Assembly: GCA_964402115.1 (NCBI GenBank)
Contig: CAYOBW010000003.1
Location: forward strand, 1 to 64,000
Direction: 5' to 3'
Source: CAYOBW01 sp964402115
Lineage (GTDB): Bacteria; Verrucomicrobiota; Kiritimatiellia; UBA8416; CAYOBW01
DNA: 64,000 nucleotides
Position numbers and translations under genes: made by a program. Below the pieces are notes generated by a model. The model saw nothing but the letters and a program-made list of their open reading frames with translations, did not search any database and was not told the origin of the DNA. This document shows positions 16,794 to 23,844 of this stretch, piece by piece. How positions within the stretch are numbered: the stretch's first letter is position 1; each line of letters opens with the position of its first letter.

Positions 16794-17334
16794 CGCACAC
16801 CTCGTTGCGCGCCATCGCGCGCCGTTGTAACACGGGGCGGATGTTCGCACGTCGCCGCGGCGCGCGCAAGCGCGGATTCGGAGGGTGGGGGGTGGCGTGC
16901 AGGGCGGGCAGCTCACCCGCGAACGGCAACGGTACTGGTGCGAGGTCAACGGTGGCAAGGTCTCATCCCGAACACAGCCGACCCGGTAACTGGGAGCGGG
17001 GGCGTCCCGCCCCCGGCCTTCTCGTTGCGGGGGCGAGACGCCCCCGCTCCCAGTGCTGCCTGATAAAGCCATGCAGCTCGCCACAAATCACTTGGCATTT
17101 CTCGGCCCTATTCCGCGACGGACTGCGTTCCCCGGCCGGCACACAATGGCACACAATGGCACACCGCCAGAGAACAACGGGGTGTGTTTAGTGCGCATAA
17201 CATATTCTGCCGTAGACTGTTTCGACTGTTCATGGAAAGCAGGGGCGCACCCGTGTGCCATTTCCGCCGTAGGTGACTCTCTTTCAACGACTTAGGCAGT
17301 CTCCAGTCGGCCAGCATCGCGGTGAAGGCGCACC
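16794..17334. other. Non-coding stretch with a 66-bp palindrome and a 10-bp tandem repeat
   Basis: No gene is supported. It contains the 66-bp compound inverted repeat (16989-17054, listed separately) and a 10-bp tandem, GGCACACAAT, in 2.7 copies from 17138. The rest looks like eroded spacer. Confidence 0.6.
16989..17054 (+). repeat. 66-bp compound palindromic element, copy 1
   Basis: Outer arms ACTGGGAGCGGGGGCGTC and GACGCCCCCGCTCCCAGT are perfect complements. Just inside them are further GC-rich arms (CCGCCCCC and GGGGGCGA) that can pair with the outer arms to form two smaller hairpins. The 14-bp centre is asymmetric. A second 66-bp copy lies at 35412-35477, and its centre is close to the reverse complement of this one, so the two copies are oppositely oriented. 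It behaves like a REP/MITE-class dispersed intergenic element; no transposase or target duplication is evident. Confidence 0.85.
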
Positions 17335-17688
17335 TCAGTAGGAAGCGGCTGCAGGGCACCCCCGGAGGTAGAGACCTTCCATCTGCATGCCAGCGAGGGG
17401 GGCCAGATCGACAACTCCTGTACGACTGAGGTCCAATGCTCGTACAGGGAGCCCTCTTACAATAGAGAGATCCTGTACCGGATAGCCAGCAAGCGCAGCA
17501 TCTAGACGGCCATCGTCATTTGTGTACACAGCCCCAGCATGCACGTGGCATGCCCGTAGCCATGCATACAGTGGGTGCTCACACGGCTGCACTGAGCACC
17601 CGAAAGAGATGGCACCCAGCACCCCGGACAGAACGCCGGGCATTGTAGTCCCTCGCATGCTCAGGAGTCTCGAGAACCAGGTTTTCAT
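17335..17688 (-). pseudogene. Leucine-rich-repeat protein fragment
   Basis: A 117-codon frame begins with a possible lipoprotein signal (MKTWFSRLL, later GAISFGC) and ends in one and a half leucine-rich repeats: VQDLSIVRGLPVRALDLSRT, then GVVDLAPLAGMQMEGLYLRG. This repeat pattern (LDLS.T.V.DL.PL.GM) is typical of long LRR arrays in planctomycete and verrucomicrobial kinases and secreted proteins. Here the array stops abruptly at a TAG after CPAAASY. It could be a tiny intact secreted protein, but the truncated repeat and the gene-poor surroundings favour a remnant. No kinase or other domain is present. Confidence 0.45.
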
Positions 17689-17867
17689 GACTAGCCGATA
17701 GCCACAACGCTGGCAGCTTGCAGAACGAACTCACTTCAATTGGGGTTTTCGCCCGGGGATCGGATATCAGGGAATGCCAATGATCCTGTCCAGAGTGTCT
17801 TTGCTTCCGGGGTGCAGGTCGCCCCTGTCGCATTGGTGTGGTGCAACCCTGTTTATGAGAGTGAAGA

Positions 17868-17945
17868 TCACGGGAAAATGGGTAACACTTTGCGTTCCTT
17901 GAGGTCCACCTTCCTCCACTTGGCGATGAACTGGGACACATTCAT
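17868..17945 (-). pseudogene. Remnant resembling the N-terminus of a type IIG (MmeI-like) DNA methyltransferase
   Basis: Minus-strand codons read MNVSQFIAKWRKVDLKER and then run to a stop eight codons later. The pattern FI.(K/R)WR...LKER is the characteristic beginning of MmeI-type and related class I DNA methyltransferase/endonucleases, where it is normally followed by a HFIDLC-like segment. That segment, the SAM motifs and the NPPY catalytic motif are all absent here. About 18 residues of match is little, so the identification rests on recall of family pattern. If right, it is the scar of a deleted restriction-modification gene. Confidence 0.35.
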
Positions 17946-18305
17946 ATTCAGAGGGCCGGAAATGACCGCTTTGCGTTGCGTCCGCGCGCGGCGAAACTCC
18001 TTCGCACGGAAAACGCCCGCCGGCAGCACCGGGGCGGGAACCCACGGCTGCGCAGGCACGTGTGACTGGAAACGTACACGCCGGGGAAAGCGGGCGCAAT
18101 GGCTTTCTGGACGCTCCGGGATGTATGAGGGCGGGAGACAAGAGACGGGATGGTCAGGGGGGGCAGGGCCGAACTGATTTCGGCCCTACGTGAAGCGGCA
18201 AAACGGCGGCGTGGGCAGCCTGAAACAGGAAAGCGAATATCCGCACACCTTGTAAAGTGTGCGGATATCCGGCGGTGGTGACCGGACGTCGCTCCGGAGA
18301 TCGGG
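17946..18305. other. Gene-free stretch upstream of the remnants
   Basis: No coding region is supported. The right end carries the hairpin that follows the oxidoreductase gene (18237-18268) and a small dyad CCGGACGTCGCTCCGG near 18282. The remainder shows no recognisable element. Confidence 0.55.
18237..18268 (-). terminator. Perfect 12-bp hairpin after the oxidoreductase gene
   Basis: ATATCCGCACAC-N8-GTGTGCGGATAT is a perfect dyad starting 37 nt past the stop at 18306. Only scattered Ts follow on the minus strand, so efficiency is uncertain. Confidence 0.6.
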
Positions 18306-19643
18306 TTACACGCTCCAGGGCTTCCGCATCTCCTTCGAGAGCAGGCGGGTGGCCTCCTTGTCGTCCACGATGGTCTGCTTCTCGGCATTCCACTTCAGCG
18401 GCCGTCCCAGGACCGACGCAATGTAGCCGAGGTGGCCGGGCGTCTGGGAACGGTGCGCGACCTCGACGGGCGTCAGCGTGCGCTTGCGCGACTTGACCGA
18501 GTCGAGAAACTCCTGCTGGTGGCCGGGAGAGTTGTAGAGCTGGACTTTCAAGTCACCCTTCTTGTCCCGCTCCTGGATGTCCTTGAGCCACTGCGGATCG
18601 GAGGCCTCGATGCCGCCGCGGTCCACCCAGACCCAGCCGTTCGCGCCGATCCACTTCGTGCCGCCCCGGATGTCGTTGTGCCCGCCGGCGATGACCACAT
18701 CCACGCCCTTGGGATACTTGCACTCGATCCGGTACTTCGGGGACGTGTTCCAGATCGCCTCCTTCGGCGGGAACTCGGCCGTGGCGGAAACCTCGAGCGG
18801 GCCGACCTCGTCATCGGGGGCGCAGCCGAACTCGGGATTGGACAAACCCCAGTGAGCGATGTCGCAGTGGTGGCCGATCCAGTCCATCAACTGACCGCCG
18901 CCGGTGTTGTAGTTCCAGCGCCAGTTCTTGTGGAAGCGGCAGGGGTTGAAAGGCATCATCTGCGAAGGCCCGACCCAGAAGTCGTAGTCCACGCCGGCGG
19001 GCGGCTCGCCATTGGGCTTGTTGTTGCCCGTGCCGCCGAAGTCGGCATGGCCGGAGGGCAGCCCCACCTCGACGCGCGTCACCTTGCCCGCGTAGCCGTT
19101 GCACACGAGCTCGGCGGCCCAGCGGAAACGCCCCTGGCAGCGCTGCCAGGAACCGGTCTGCCAGATGCGCTTGCTCTTCTGCACGGCCTTGACCATGGCG
19201 ATGCCCTCGGCCAGCGTGTGAGACAGGGGCTTTTCGCAGTAGATATCCTTGCCGGCCTTGGCCGCCTGGATGGCGGTAATGGAATGCCAGTGATCGGGCG
19301 TGGCGATGCAGACGGCGTCAATGTCCTTGCGCGCCAGCAGCTCGCGAAAATCCTTGTAGCCCTTGCAGTCCTGGTTCTTGTAGCGCCCGTTGACCTTGTT
19401 GACCGCTCCGTTCCGGTGACCCTCGTCCACGTCGGCAATGGCCAGCACCTGGCAGCCGTCGAGCCCGAGGAAGCTGTCCAAGTTCGAGCCGCCCATCCAG
19501 CCAACCCCGATGAAGCCCATCGTGATCTTCTTCGAAGGCGCATCCGCACCGAACACGCGCCCCGGCACAATAGCCGGCGCGGCGGCCGCGGCAGCCATGA
19601 TCTTCAGCACATCCCGACGATTGATGGCACGCTCTTGCTGCAT
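18306..19643 (-). CDS. Tat-exported Gfo/Idh/MocA-family oxidoreductase
   Basis: NAD(P)-dependent oxidoreductase of the sugar/inositol dehydrogenase superfamily. ATG at 19643 chosen: AGGAG lies 9 nt upstream, and the protein then begins with a twin-arginine signal, INRRDVLKIMAAAAAAPAIV. 445 aa. The Rossmann domain has GFIGVGWMGG and IADVDEGHR; TPDHWHSITAIQAAKAGKD and the catalytic-site motif CEKPLS follow. The second domain contains WRWNYNTGGGQLMDWIGHH, common in the exported planctomycete/verrucomicrobial branch of the family. Export with bound cofactor, folded before transport, is consistent with the Tat signal. The substrate is unknown; aminosugar and glycan-derived sugars are typical of relatives. 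It appears monocistronic, with a hairpin terminator. Confidence 0.88.
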   Translation of the reverse strand: MQQERAINRRDVLKIMAAAAAAPAIVPGRVFGADAPSKKITMGFIGVGWMGGSNLDSFLGLDGCQVLAIADVDEGHRNGAVNKVNGRYKNQDCKGYKDFRELLARKDIDAVCIATPDHWHSITAIQAAKAGKDIYCEKPLSHTLAEGIAMVKAVQKSKRIWQTGSWQRCQGRFRWAAELVCNGYAGKVTRVEVGLPSGHADFGGTGNNKPNGEPPAGVDYDFWVGPSQMMPFNPCRFHKNWRWNYNTGGGQLMDWIGHHCDIAHWGLSNPEFGCAPDDEVGPLEVSATAEFPPKEAIWNTSPKYRIECKYPKGVDVVIAGGHNDIRGGTKWIGANGWVWVDRGGIEASDPQWLKDIQERDKKGDLKVQLYNSPGHQQEFLDSVKSRKRTLTPVEVAHRSQTPGHLGYIASVLGRPLKWNAEKQTIVDDKEATRLLSKEMRKPWSV

Positions 19644-19811
19644 GAACCCGTACTCCTGTGTTGCAGGCCGGCTACCTGTCATTCGCATCCTGACGGACCC
19701 GCGCGCAACCGGCACGCGCGGGCCTTCCTGACACGTCTCTGTGTCCACTATTTGCGGCGTGAAGTCAATGCCTTCTCCGGCACAACCCGGCCACCCCGCG
19801 CCCGGCGCCTT

Positions 19812-20183
19812 TCAGTCCCCGTGGAGGATCAGCGTCTTGCGCTCGTAGATCCCATTCAGGATGCTGAGAGTCTCCAGGTCGGCATAGTAGAGCTTTGTCA
19901 TGCCGGCGGCGCAGGCCGCTTCCGCCACAACGCGTGACGTGAAGCTGACCGACACATCGGCGCCGCTGAGCGGTTCCCTGAGAATATGCTCGTGCACGCG
20001 GCAGGCCCGGCCACCGACCGGCGTACCGCGGAAGTCCGGGGAGTAGGGCCTCACCACCCGCGTGTAGAGCAGCCCTTGTCCCGCGCACCCGGCCGTCGCC
20101 ATGCTCAGCATGGCCGCCAGCACCCGGAGGCGGCGCACAGCGCTTCGCCCAACGTGCGAGGCACTCTGCCGGCTAGTCGCCAT
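19812..20183 (-). CDS. TRL-family lipoprotein (first of a pair)
   Basis: 123 aa from the ATG at 20183, which lies inside the end of the upstream gene. A lipoprotein signal ends in MATAGC, preceded by a basic stretch (SAVRRLRVLAAML). The mature part, GLLYTRVVRPYSPDF then GMTKLYYADLETLSILNGIY, matches the TRL-like family pattern (LLYT..v..P near the start; I..(V/A)D......LGIY near the end). The family has no established biochemical function. Start choice is uncertain because a TTG two codons earlier is also open. It overlaps its sister gene by 11 bp, so the two are co-translated. Confidence 0.7.
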   Translation of the reverse strand: MATSRQSASHVGRSAVRRLRVLAAMLSMATAGCAGQGLLYTRVVRPYSPDFRGTPVGGRACRVHEHILREPLSGADVSVSFTSRVVAEAACAAGMTKLYYADLETLSILNGIYERKTLILHGD

Positions 20184-20481
20184 AGACAACCGTGGTGATG
20201 CGTGAGTAGATTCCCAGCAGCACCGATTTCACCTCGACATCCGCATGGCGGATGACCGTGATGTCGCCCTGCCGGGCAGCGGCCTGCGTGCCTGCGTCGC
20301 CCCAGGCCACCAGCCACAGGACCGAGTAGGCGTTGGACCGCCCCTCTTTGGCTCCGAGTTGCGTGTTGTCGAAATTGCGGTCGAGCGGCGTTTGCACGTG
20401 CATGTACGCGCATCCGGCGGACATGCTGACAAGCGCCGCCAGCAAACCGCCGGCGGCCATGCGTTTCACCGTGTTCATCAT
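20173..20481 (-). CDS. TRL-family lipoprotein (second of a pair)
   Basis: 102 aa. AGGGGAG lies 7 nt before the ATG at 20481. Signal peptide MMNTVKRMAAGGLLAALVSM with lipobox SAGC. The mature protein keeps the TRL features: YMHVQTPLDRNF, a Trp-rich AYSVLWLVAWGDAGTQAA (usually LGLVA.GDAS) and IRHADVEVKSVLLGIYSR ending VVYGD. The end YSRITTVVYGD resembles the downstream sister's YERKTLILHGD, so the two are diverged duplicates. It is first in a two-gene transcript with a plausible promoter at 20614-20643. Confidence 0.75.
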   Translation of the reverse strand: MMNTVKRMAAGGLLAALVSMSAGCAYMHVQTPLDRNFDNTQLGAKEGRSNAYSVLWLVAWGDAGTQAAARQGDITVIRHADVEVKSVLLGIYSRITTVVYGD

Positions 20482-20613
20482 GTGTAAGCTCCCCTTCCGG
20501 CCCGGCGCCTGCCGATCCTGCCCGCGGGCGCACGGACCACTTCGGATGGCTGCACGGCCCGCGCTGCGTGTTCAGCACCCCGCAGCCTCAACGGGCCAAC
20601 GAAATCGAGCCGG

Positions 20614-20643
20614 AGTATCGGCGCGCAGCCCGAGCGCCGTCAA
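20614..20643 (-). promoter_or_regulatory. Candidate promoter for the TRL lipoprotein pair
   Basis: On the minus strand TTGACG (20638-20643), an 18-bp spacer and GATACT (20614-20619), about 135 bp upstream of the first ATG. A 15-bp direct repeat, CGGCATTCCCG-based (20645-20674), lies immediately upstream of the -35 box. Confidence 0.4.
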
Positions 20644-20680
20644 GCGGCATTCCCGACAGCGGCATTCCCGCCACGTGCGT

Positions 20681-21469
20681 TCAGCCGAACGTCACGAGCC
20701 CGGCTTCGCGCAGGCTGAGGAAGTCGCGGACGCCGTCCGCCATGGGACGGCCGATGATGATATGGTCCAGCACCTTGATGGACAGGATCTGACCGGCGTC
20801 GACGAGCTGGCGGGTCAGTCGCAGGTCTTCGGCGGACGGCGTGGGGTCGCCGGAGGGGTGGTTGTGGGCGAGCACAACGGCAGCCGTGGCCGAACGGATC
20901 GCCCGCCGGAACACTTCGCGCGGATGAACCAGGCTGGCGTCGAGCACGCCGCGCGAGACTTCAACGGGCTGCTCTTTCAAACCATTCTTGGTGTCCAGGA
21001 GCAACACCCAGAACACCTCGGTATCCAGCGTCGCCACACGAGTCCGCAGCAGGTTGGCCACATCTTCCGGGCTGCGGATCCTGAACCGGGACGGGAGGAC
21101 TTCCTCCTGCAGTCGGCGACCGATTTCCATGGCCGCCTGCAGCACCTGCGCCTTGACCCGGCCCATGCCTCTGATGTTGACGAGGTCGTCGGGTGAAGCC
21201 TGCGCCAGCCCTGACAGCGAGCCGTAGTGCGTCAGGAGGCTGTCGGCGAGGTCCACCACGTTTGTCCCCCGCACGCCGCTGCGCAGCAGGATCGCAATCA
21301 ACGCGGCGTCCGGTACGTTCGCGGCGCCCAGGCGCTCCATTTCCTCGCGGGGGCGTTGCCGGGACGGCAGGTCCAGCACGCGCCAGACGCTGGGGCGTGC
21401 CACGAAGCCCATTTCCTTGAGTTGCGCCTCGGCCACCCGGTCGCTACCCGACGATGGTTGTGGGTCCAT
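20681..21469 (-). CDS. radC: RadC-family JAB/MPN-domain protein
   Basis: 262 aa. An N-terminal UPF0758 helical part with a helix-hairpin-helix (LVNIRGMGRVKAQVLQAA, ~97-114) precedes the JAB metallo-domain with its zinc motif AHNHPSGDPTPSAED (~201-215). The family was once credited with DNA repair, but its true role is not settled. The first ~20 residues overlap miaA by 26 bp; an internal ATG (MGFVARPSV, at 21412) is an alternative start. Last gene of the dksA-like/lspA/miaA/radC run. Confidence 0.9.
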   Translation of the reverse strand: MDPQPSSGSDRVAEAQLKEMGFVARPSVWRVLDLPSRQRPREEMERLGAANVPDAALIAILLRSGVRGTNVVDLADSLLTHYGSLSGLAQASPDDLVNIRGMGRVKAQVLQAAMEIGRRLQEEVLPSRFRIRSPEDVANLLRTRVATLDTEVFWVLLLDTKNGLKEQPVEVSRGVLDASLVHPREVFRRAIRSATAAVVLAHNHPSGDPTPSAEDLRLTRQLVDAGQILSIKVLDHIIIGRPMADGVRDFLSLREAGLVTFG

Positions 21470-22412
21470 GTTCGCTCCAATGCGCCATGACGCGCGTTGC
21501 GATCGCCTCTGTCTCCATCCCGTTTGTCACGTCGATCCAGGTCACGCGCACCTGATGGCGAAACCAGGTGCGCTGCCGCTTGGCCAGCTGGCGCGTGCGC
21601 GCCAGCATCCGCTCCCGCGCGGCGGCACGCGTCAGCCGCCCGGCGAGCACGTCCGTCATCTCGGCGTAACCGATGGCCTGTGCGGCGGTGCGCGAGAGGC
21701 GCCCGTAGCGGGCCAGCAGTGCGCGCACCTCCTCTTCGAGGCCGCCGGCCAGCATGGCGTCGACGCGCCCCGCGATCCGCTCCCGCAGCGCCGCGGGCTC
21801 CATGTGCAACCCGGCCAGCGGCACCCCCGGCTCCGCGGTCGCCCACGCGCGGGCCGCCGGTACGGGGCCTTCCAGTTCCGCCTGCTCGAGCGCACGCAAC
21901 AACCGCCGCGGATTGAAGGGATCCGCCAGGGCTGCCAGCCGCGCCGGCGCACGCTTGCCGAGCGCCTCGCGCAGCGCCTCGACGCCTCCCTCGGCCAGCG
22001 CCAGCTCCCAAGCGGCCCGCACGCCGTCCGGCACGCGTCCGCCCGGCTGCCAGCCGTGCGCGAGGGCTTTCACGTAAAGCCCCGTGCCACCCACCACCAG
22101 CGTCTTCCGCCCCTCCGCCGCGTGGCGGACCAGCACCGCGCGAGCCTCCGCCAGGTAGGCGTCGGCGCTGAATTCCTGGTCGGGCGCCACAAGATCGAGC
22201 CCGCAGTAGGTCACTTCGGCCCGCTCGCTCGCGGTCGGTTTGGCCGTCCCAATGTCCATGCCCCGGAAGACCTGCAGCGCATCCGCGGACAGGATCGCCC
22301 ACCCCTCGCGTCGCGCAAGGGCGTGTGCGACGGCGCTCTTGCCGACCGCGGTCGGCCCAACCAGGAAGAAGGCCGTCGGGGGGGGTGAAACGCTGGCAGC
22401 TCCAGGCCTCAT
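21444..22412 (-). CDS. miaA: tRNA dimethylallyltransferase
   Basis: Adds the dimethylallyl group to A37 of tRNAs that read UNN codons. 322 aa, standard length. P-loop GPTAVGKS (19-26), then SADALQVFRGMDIGTAKP, the catalytic and substrate loop typical of the family, GGTGLYVKAL, and the C-terminal AQAIGYAEM and RTRQLAKRQRTWFR, which contact tRNA. It overlaps lspA by 4 bp upstream and radC by 26 bp downstream, so all three are probably translationally coupled. No adjacent hfq. Confidence 0.96.
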   Translation of the reverse strand: MRPGAASVSPPPTAFFLVGPTAVGKSAVAHALARREGWAILSADALQVFRGMDIGTAKPTASERAEVTYCGLDLVAPDQEFSADAYLAEARAVLVRHAAEGRKTLVVGGTGLYVKALAHGWQPGGRVPDGVRAAWELALAEGGVEALREALGKRAPARLAALADPFNPRRLLRALEQAELEGPVPAARAWATAEPGVPLAGLHMEPAALRERIAGRVDAMLAGGLEEEVRALLARYGRLSRTAAQAIGYAEMTDVLAGRLTRAAARERMLARTRQLAKRQRTWFRHQVRVTWIDVTNGMETEAIATRVMAHWSEHGPTTIVG

Positions 22413-22936
22413 GAAACCGGCGCCGGCGTCTGCGGCGTACCGCTGCGGCCCGCGCCCCCACCGGCAGCCACCTGCGCCTCGGGAGGCGCGGTGCGCGCGG
22501 TCAGGAAGCCAACCAGGAGGTACAGCCCCACGCCCGTGCAGATCGCGGCGTCGGCGACGTTGAAGGAGGGGAAGGCGTGGTCCCGCCAGTAGAAGTGCAG
22601 AAAATCCACGACATAGCCGTACTTCACGCGATCAATAAGGTTGCCGATGATACCGCTGAGCATCAACGCCAGCGCCACACGCCCGATGCGCGTGCCACCG
22701 GTCAGGGAATGCCGGAACCACACCATGAAGCCCAGCATGGCAATGGAAAGGAGCACGAGCCAGTGCCCCTGCCCCGCGAAGATGCCCCACGCGGCTCCGG
22801 TGTTGTGCACGTGGGAAATGGAAAAGAGGCCGGGAAGGACGGGTACCTGCTCGCCCAGAAGCAGACGGCAGCTCACCGCGTACTTGGTGGCCTGATCCAG
22901 TACCGCCACCGCGAGACTGAGAAGCAGAATGAGCAT
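22409..22936 (-). CDS. lspA: Lipoprotein signal peptidase (signal peptidase II)
   Basis: Aspartic protease in the inner membrane that cleaves prolipoproteins after diacylglyceryl modification; several such lipoproteins are encoded in this window. 175 aa with four membrane helices. Conserved motifs: VLDQATKY (12-19), HVHNTGAAWGIF (~42-53), GNLIDRVKYGYVVDF with catalytic Asp111, and FNVADA with catalytic Asp129. A Gly/Ala/Pro-rich C-terminal tail of ~25 residues is extra relative to E. coli. It lies 37 bp after the dksA-like gene, a common pairing in bacteria. Confidence 0.95.
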   Translation of the reverse strand: MLILLLSLAVAVLDQATKYAVSCRLLLGEQVPVLPGLFSISHVHNTGAAWGIFAGQGHWLVLLSIAMLGFMVWFRHSLTGGTRIGRVALALMLSGIIGNLIDRVKYGYVVDFLHFYWRDHAFPSFNVADAAICTGVGLYLLVGFLTARTAPPEAQVAAGGGAGRSGTPQTPAPVS

Positions 22937-22973
22937 GCCCTACTCCCGACCACACGCGCCCGACTTCCGCCCA

Positions 22974-23732
22974 TCAGAGAAACCGCGGGCGGCTGCCGTT
23001 CTTCTCCTGCGCCGCCTGGCAGCGGACACACAAGCGTACGGCCGGCAGGGCCTTGAGCCGCGGAAACTCGACGTTGCACCCGCAGCTTTCGCACAGGCCA
23101 TAGACGCCCGCGTGCATGCGCCCGAGGGCTTCATCTATCTCGTAGACGGATTGATTCTCGGACGCCATCAGCCCGAGCGTGAATTCCCGCTGAAAACTGT
23201 CCGTGCCATCTTCGGCCAAGTCAATGGGATCAGCCGGCGCCAGGGAGGCGTGCTTCAATGCCGACACCTGGCCGGTCAGTTGTTCACGTTTTTCCAGCAG
23301 CAGACGTCGCTGTGACTGTATTTGGGCCGGCGTCAGTTTTCGCGACTCGGGAGCCGTATCGTGCTGTGCTACGACCGGCCGCCTCACCAACGGCGGCTCA
23401 GGCGCCCGAGACGGCACGCTCGCGGAAACCGCAGCGGGAGCTTTCACGAGGTTGCCAGGCGCCGGCTTGACGGCCGGCCGGGTGACAGACGGACGCGTCA
23501 CAGGTTCACGACCGGGGCTTTTCGCAGGCTGGACAGCAACCGCCTTGGCCTTGACCGGCGCATGCTTCGGTTCTCGCACCTTGCCGGCCTTGGCGACGGA
23601 CTTCTTCGCAGCCGACCGCCCCTTGGCAGAAGGCGTAGGCGCGGGTTTGCGAGGGCTGCCGGACTTAGCCCGCGACGTTTTCACCTTGGGTTTTCCGCCG
23701 CTGAACTTGCTGCGCTTCTGCTGTTTTGCCAC
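22974..23732 (-). CDS. DksA/TraR-type zinc-finger protein with a basic low-complexity N-terminus
   Basis: 252 aa. GTG start at 23732 with AGGAGG 8 nt upstream. Residues 1-~125 are Lys/Pro/Ala-rich and strongly basic (KSVAKAGKVREPKHAPVKAK), resembling histone-H1-like tails. The C-terminal ~120 residues are DksA/TraR-like: a coiled-coil start (RRLLLEKREQLTGQVSALKH), a DSFQREFTLGL segment and the C4 finger CESCG ... LCVRC with Cys214, Cys217, Cys235 and Cys238. The coiled-coil tip lacks an obvious DxxDxA motif, so action like E. coli DksA at the RNA-polymerase secondary channel is not assured. It heads an operon with lspA, miaA and radC, driven by a good promoter. Confidence 0.82.
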   Translation of the reverse strand: MAKQQKRSKFSGGKPKVKTSRAKSGSPRKPAPTPSAKGRSAAKKSVAKAGKVREPKHAPVKAKAVAVQPAKSPGREPVTRPSVTRPAVKPAPGNLVKAPAAVSASVPSRAPEPPLVRRPVVAQHDTAPESRKLTPAQIQSQRRLLLEKREQLTGQVSALKHASLAPADPIDLAEDGTDSFQREFTLGLMASENQSVYEIDEALGRMHAGVYGLCESCGCNVEFPRLKALPAVRLCVRCQAAQEKNGSRPRFL

Positions 23733-23796
23733 GTCATCCGCCTCCTATCGATACCCCCGATCCCCGACCGCTCACGGAGTTCTAAGAATCTGTGCG

Positions 23797-23825
23797 CAAA
23801 TACCATACACAACACGCGATGTCAA
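23797..23825 (-). promoter_or_regulatory. Sigma70-type promoter for the dksA-like/lspA/miaA/radC operon
   Basis: On the minus strand a perfect TTGACA (23820-23825), a 17-bp spacer and TATTTG (23797-23802), ~65 bp upstream of the GTG. The -35 box begins 20 bp past the greA stop. Confidence 0.62.
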
Positions 23826-23844
23826 CGCCCGCGGTCGGAAAATG

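Noticed and set aside
17138..17167. Short CACAATGG-type repeats considered as a CRISPR trace
   Set aside because: Units are contiguous 10-mers without spacers, and no cas genes are present.
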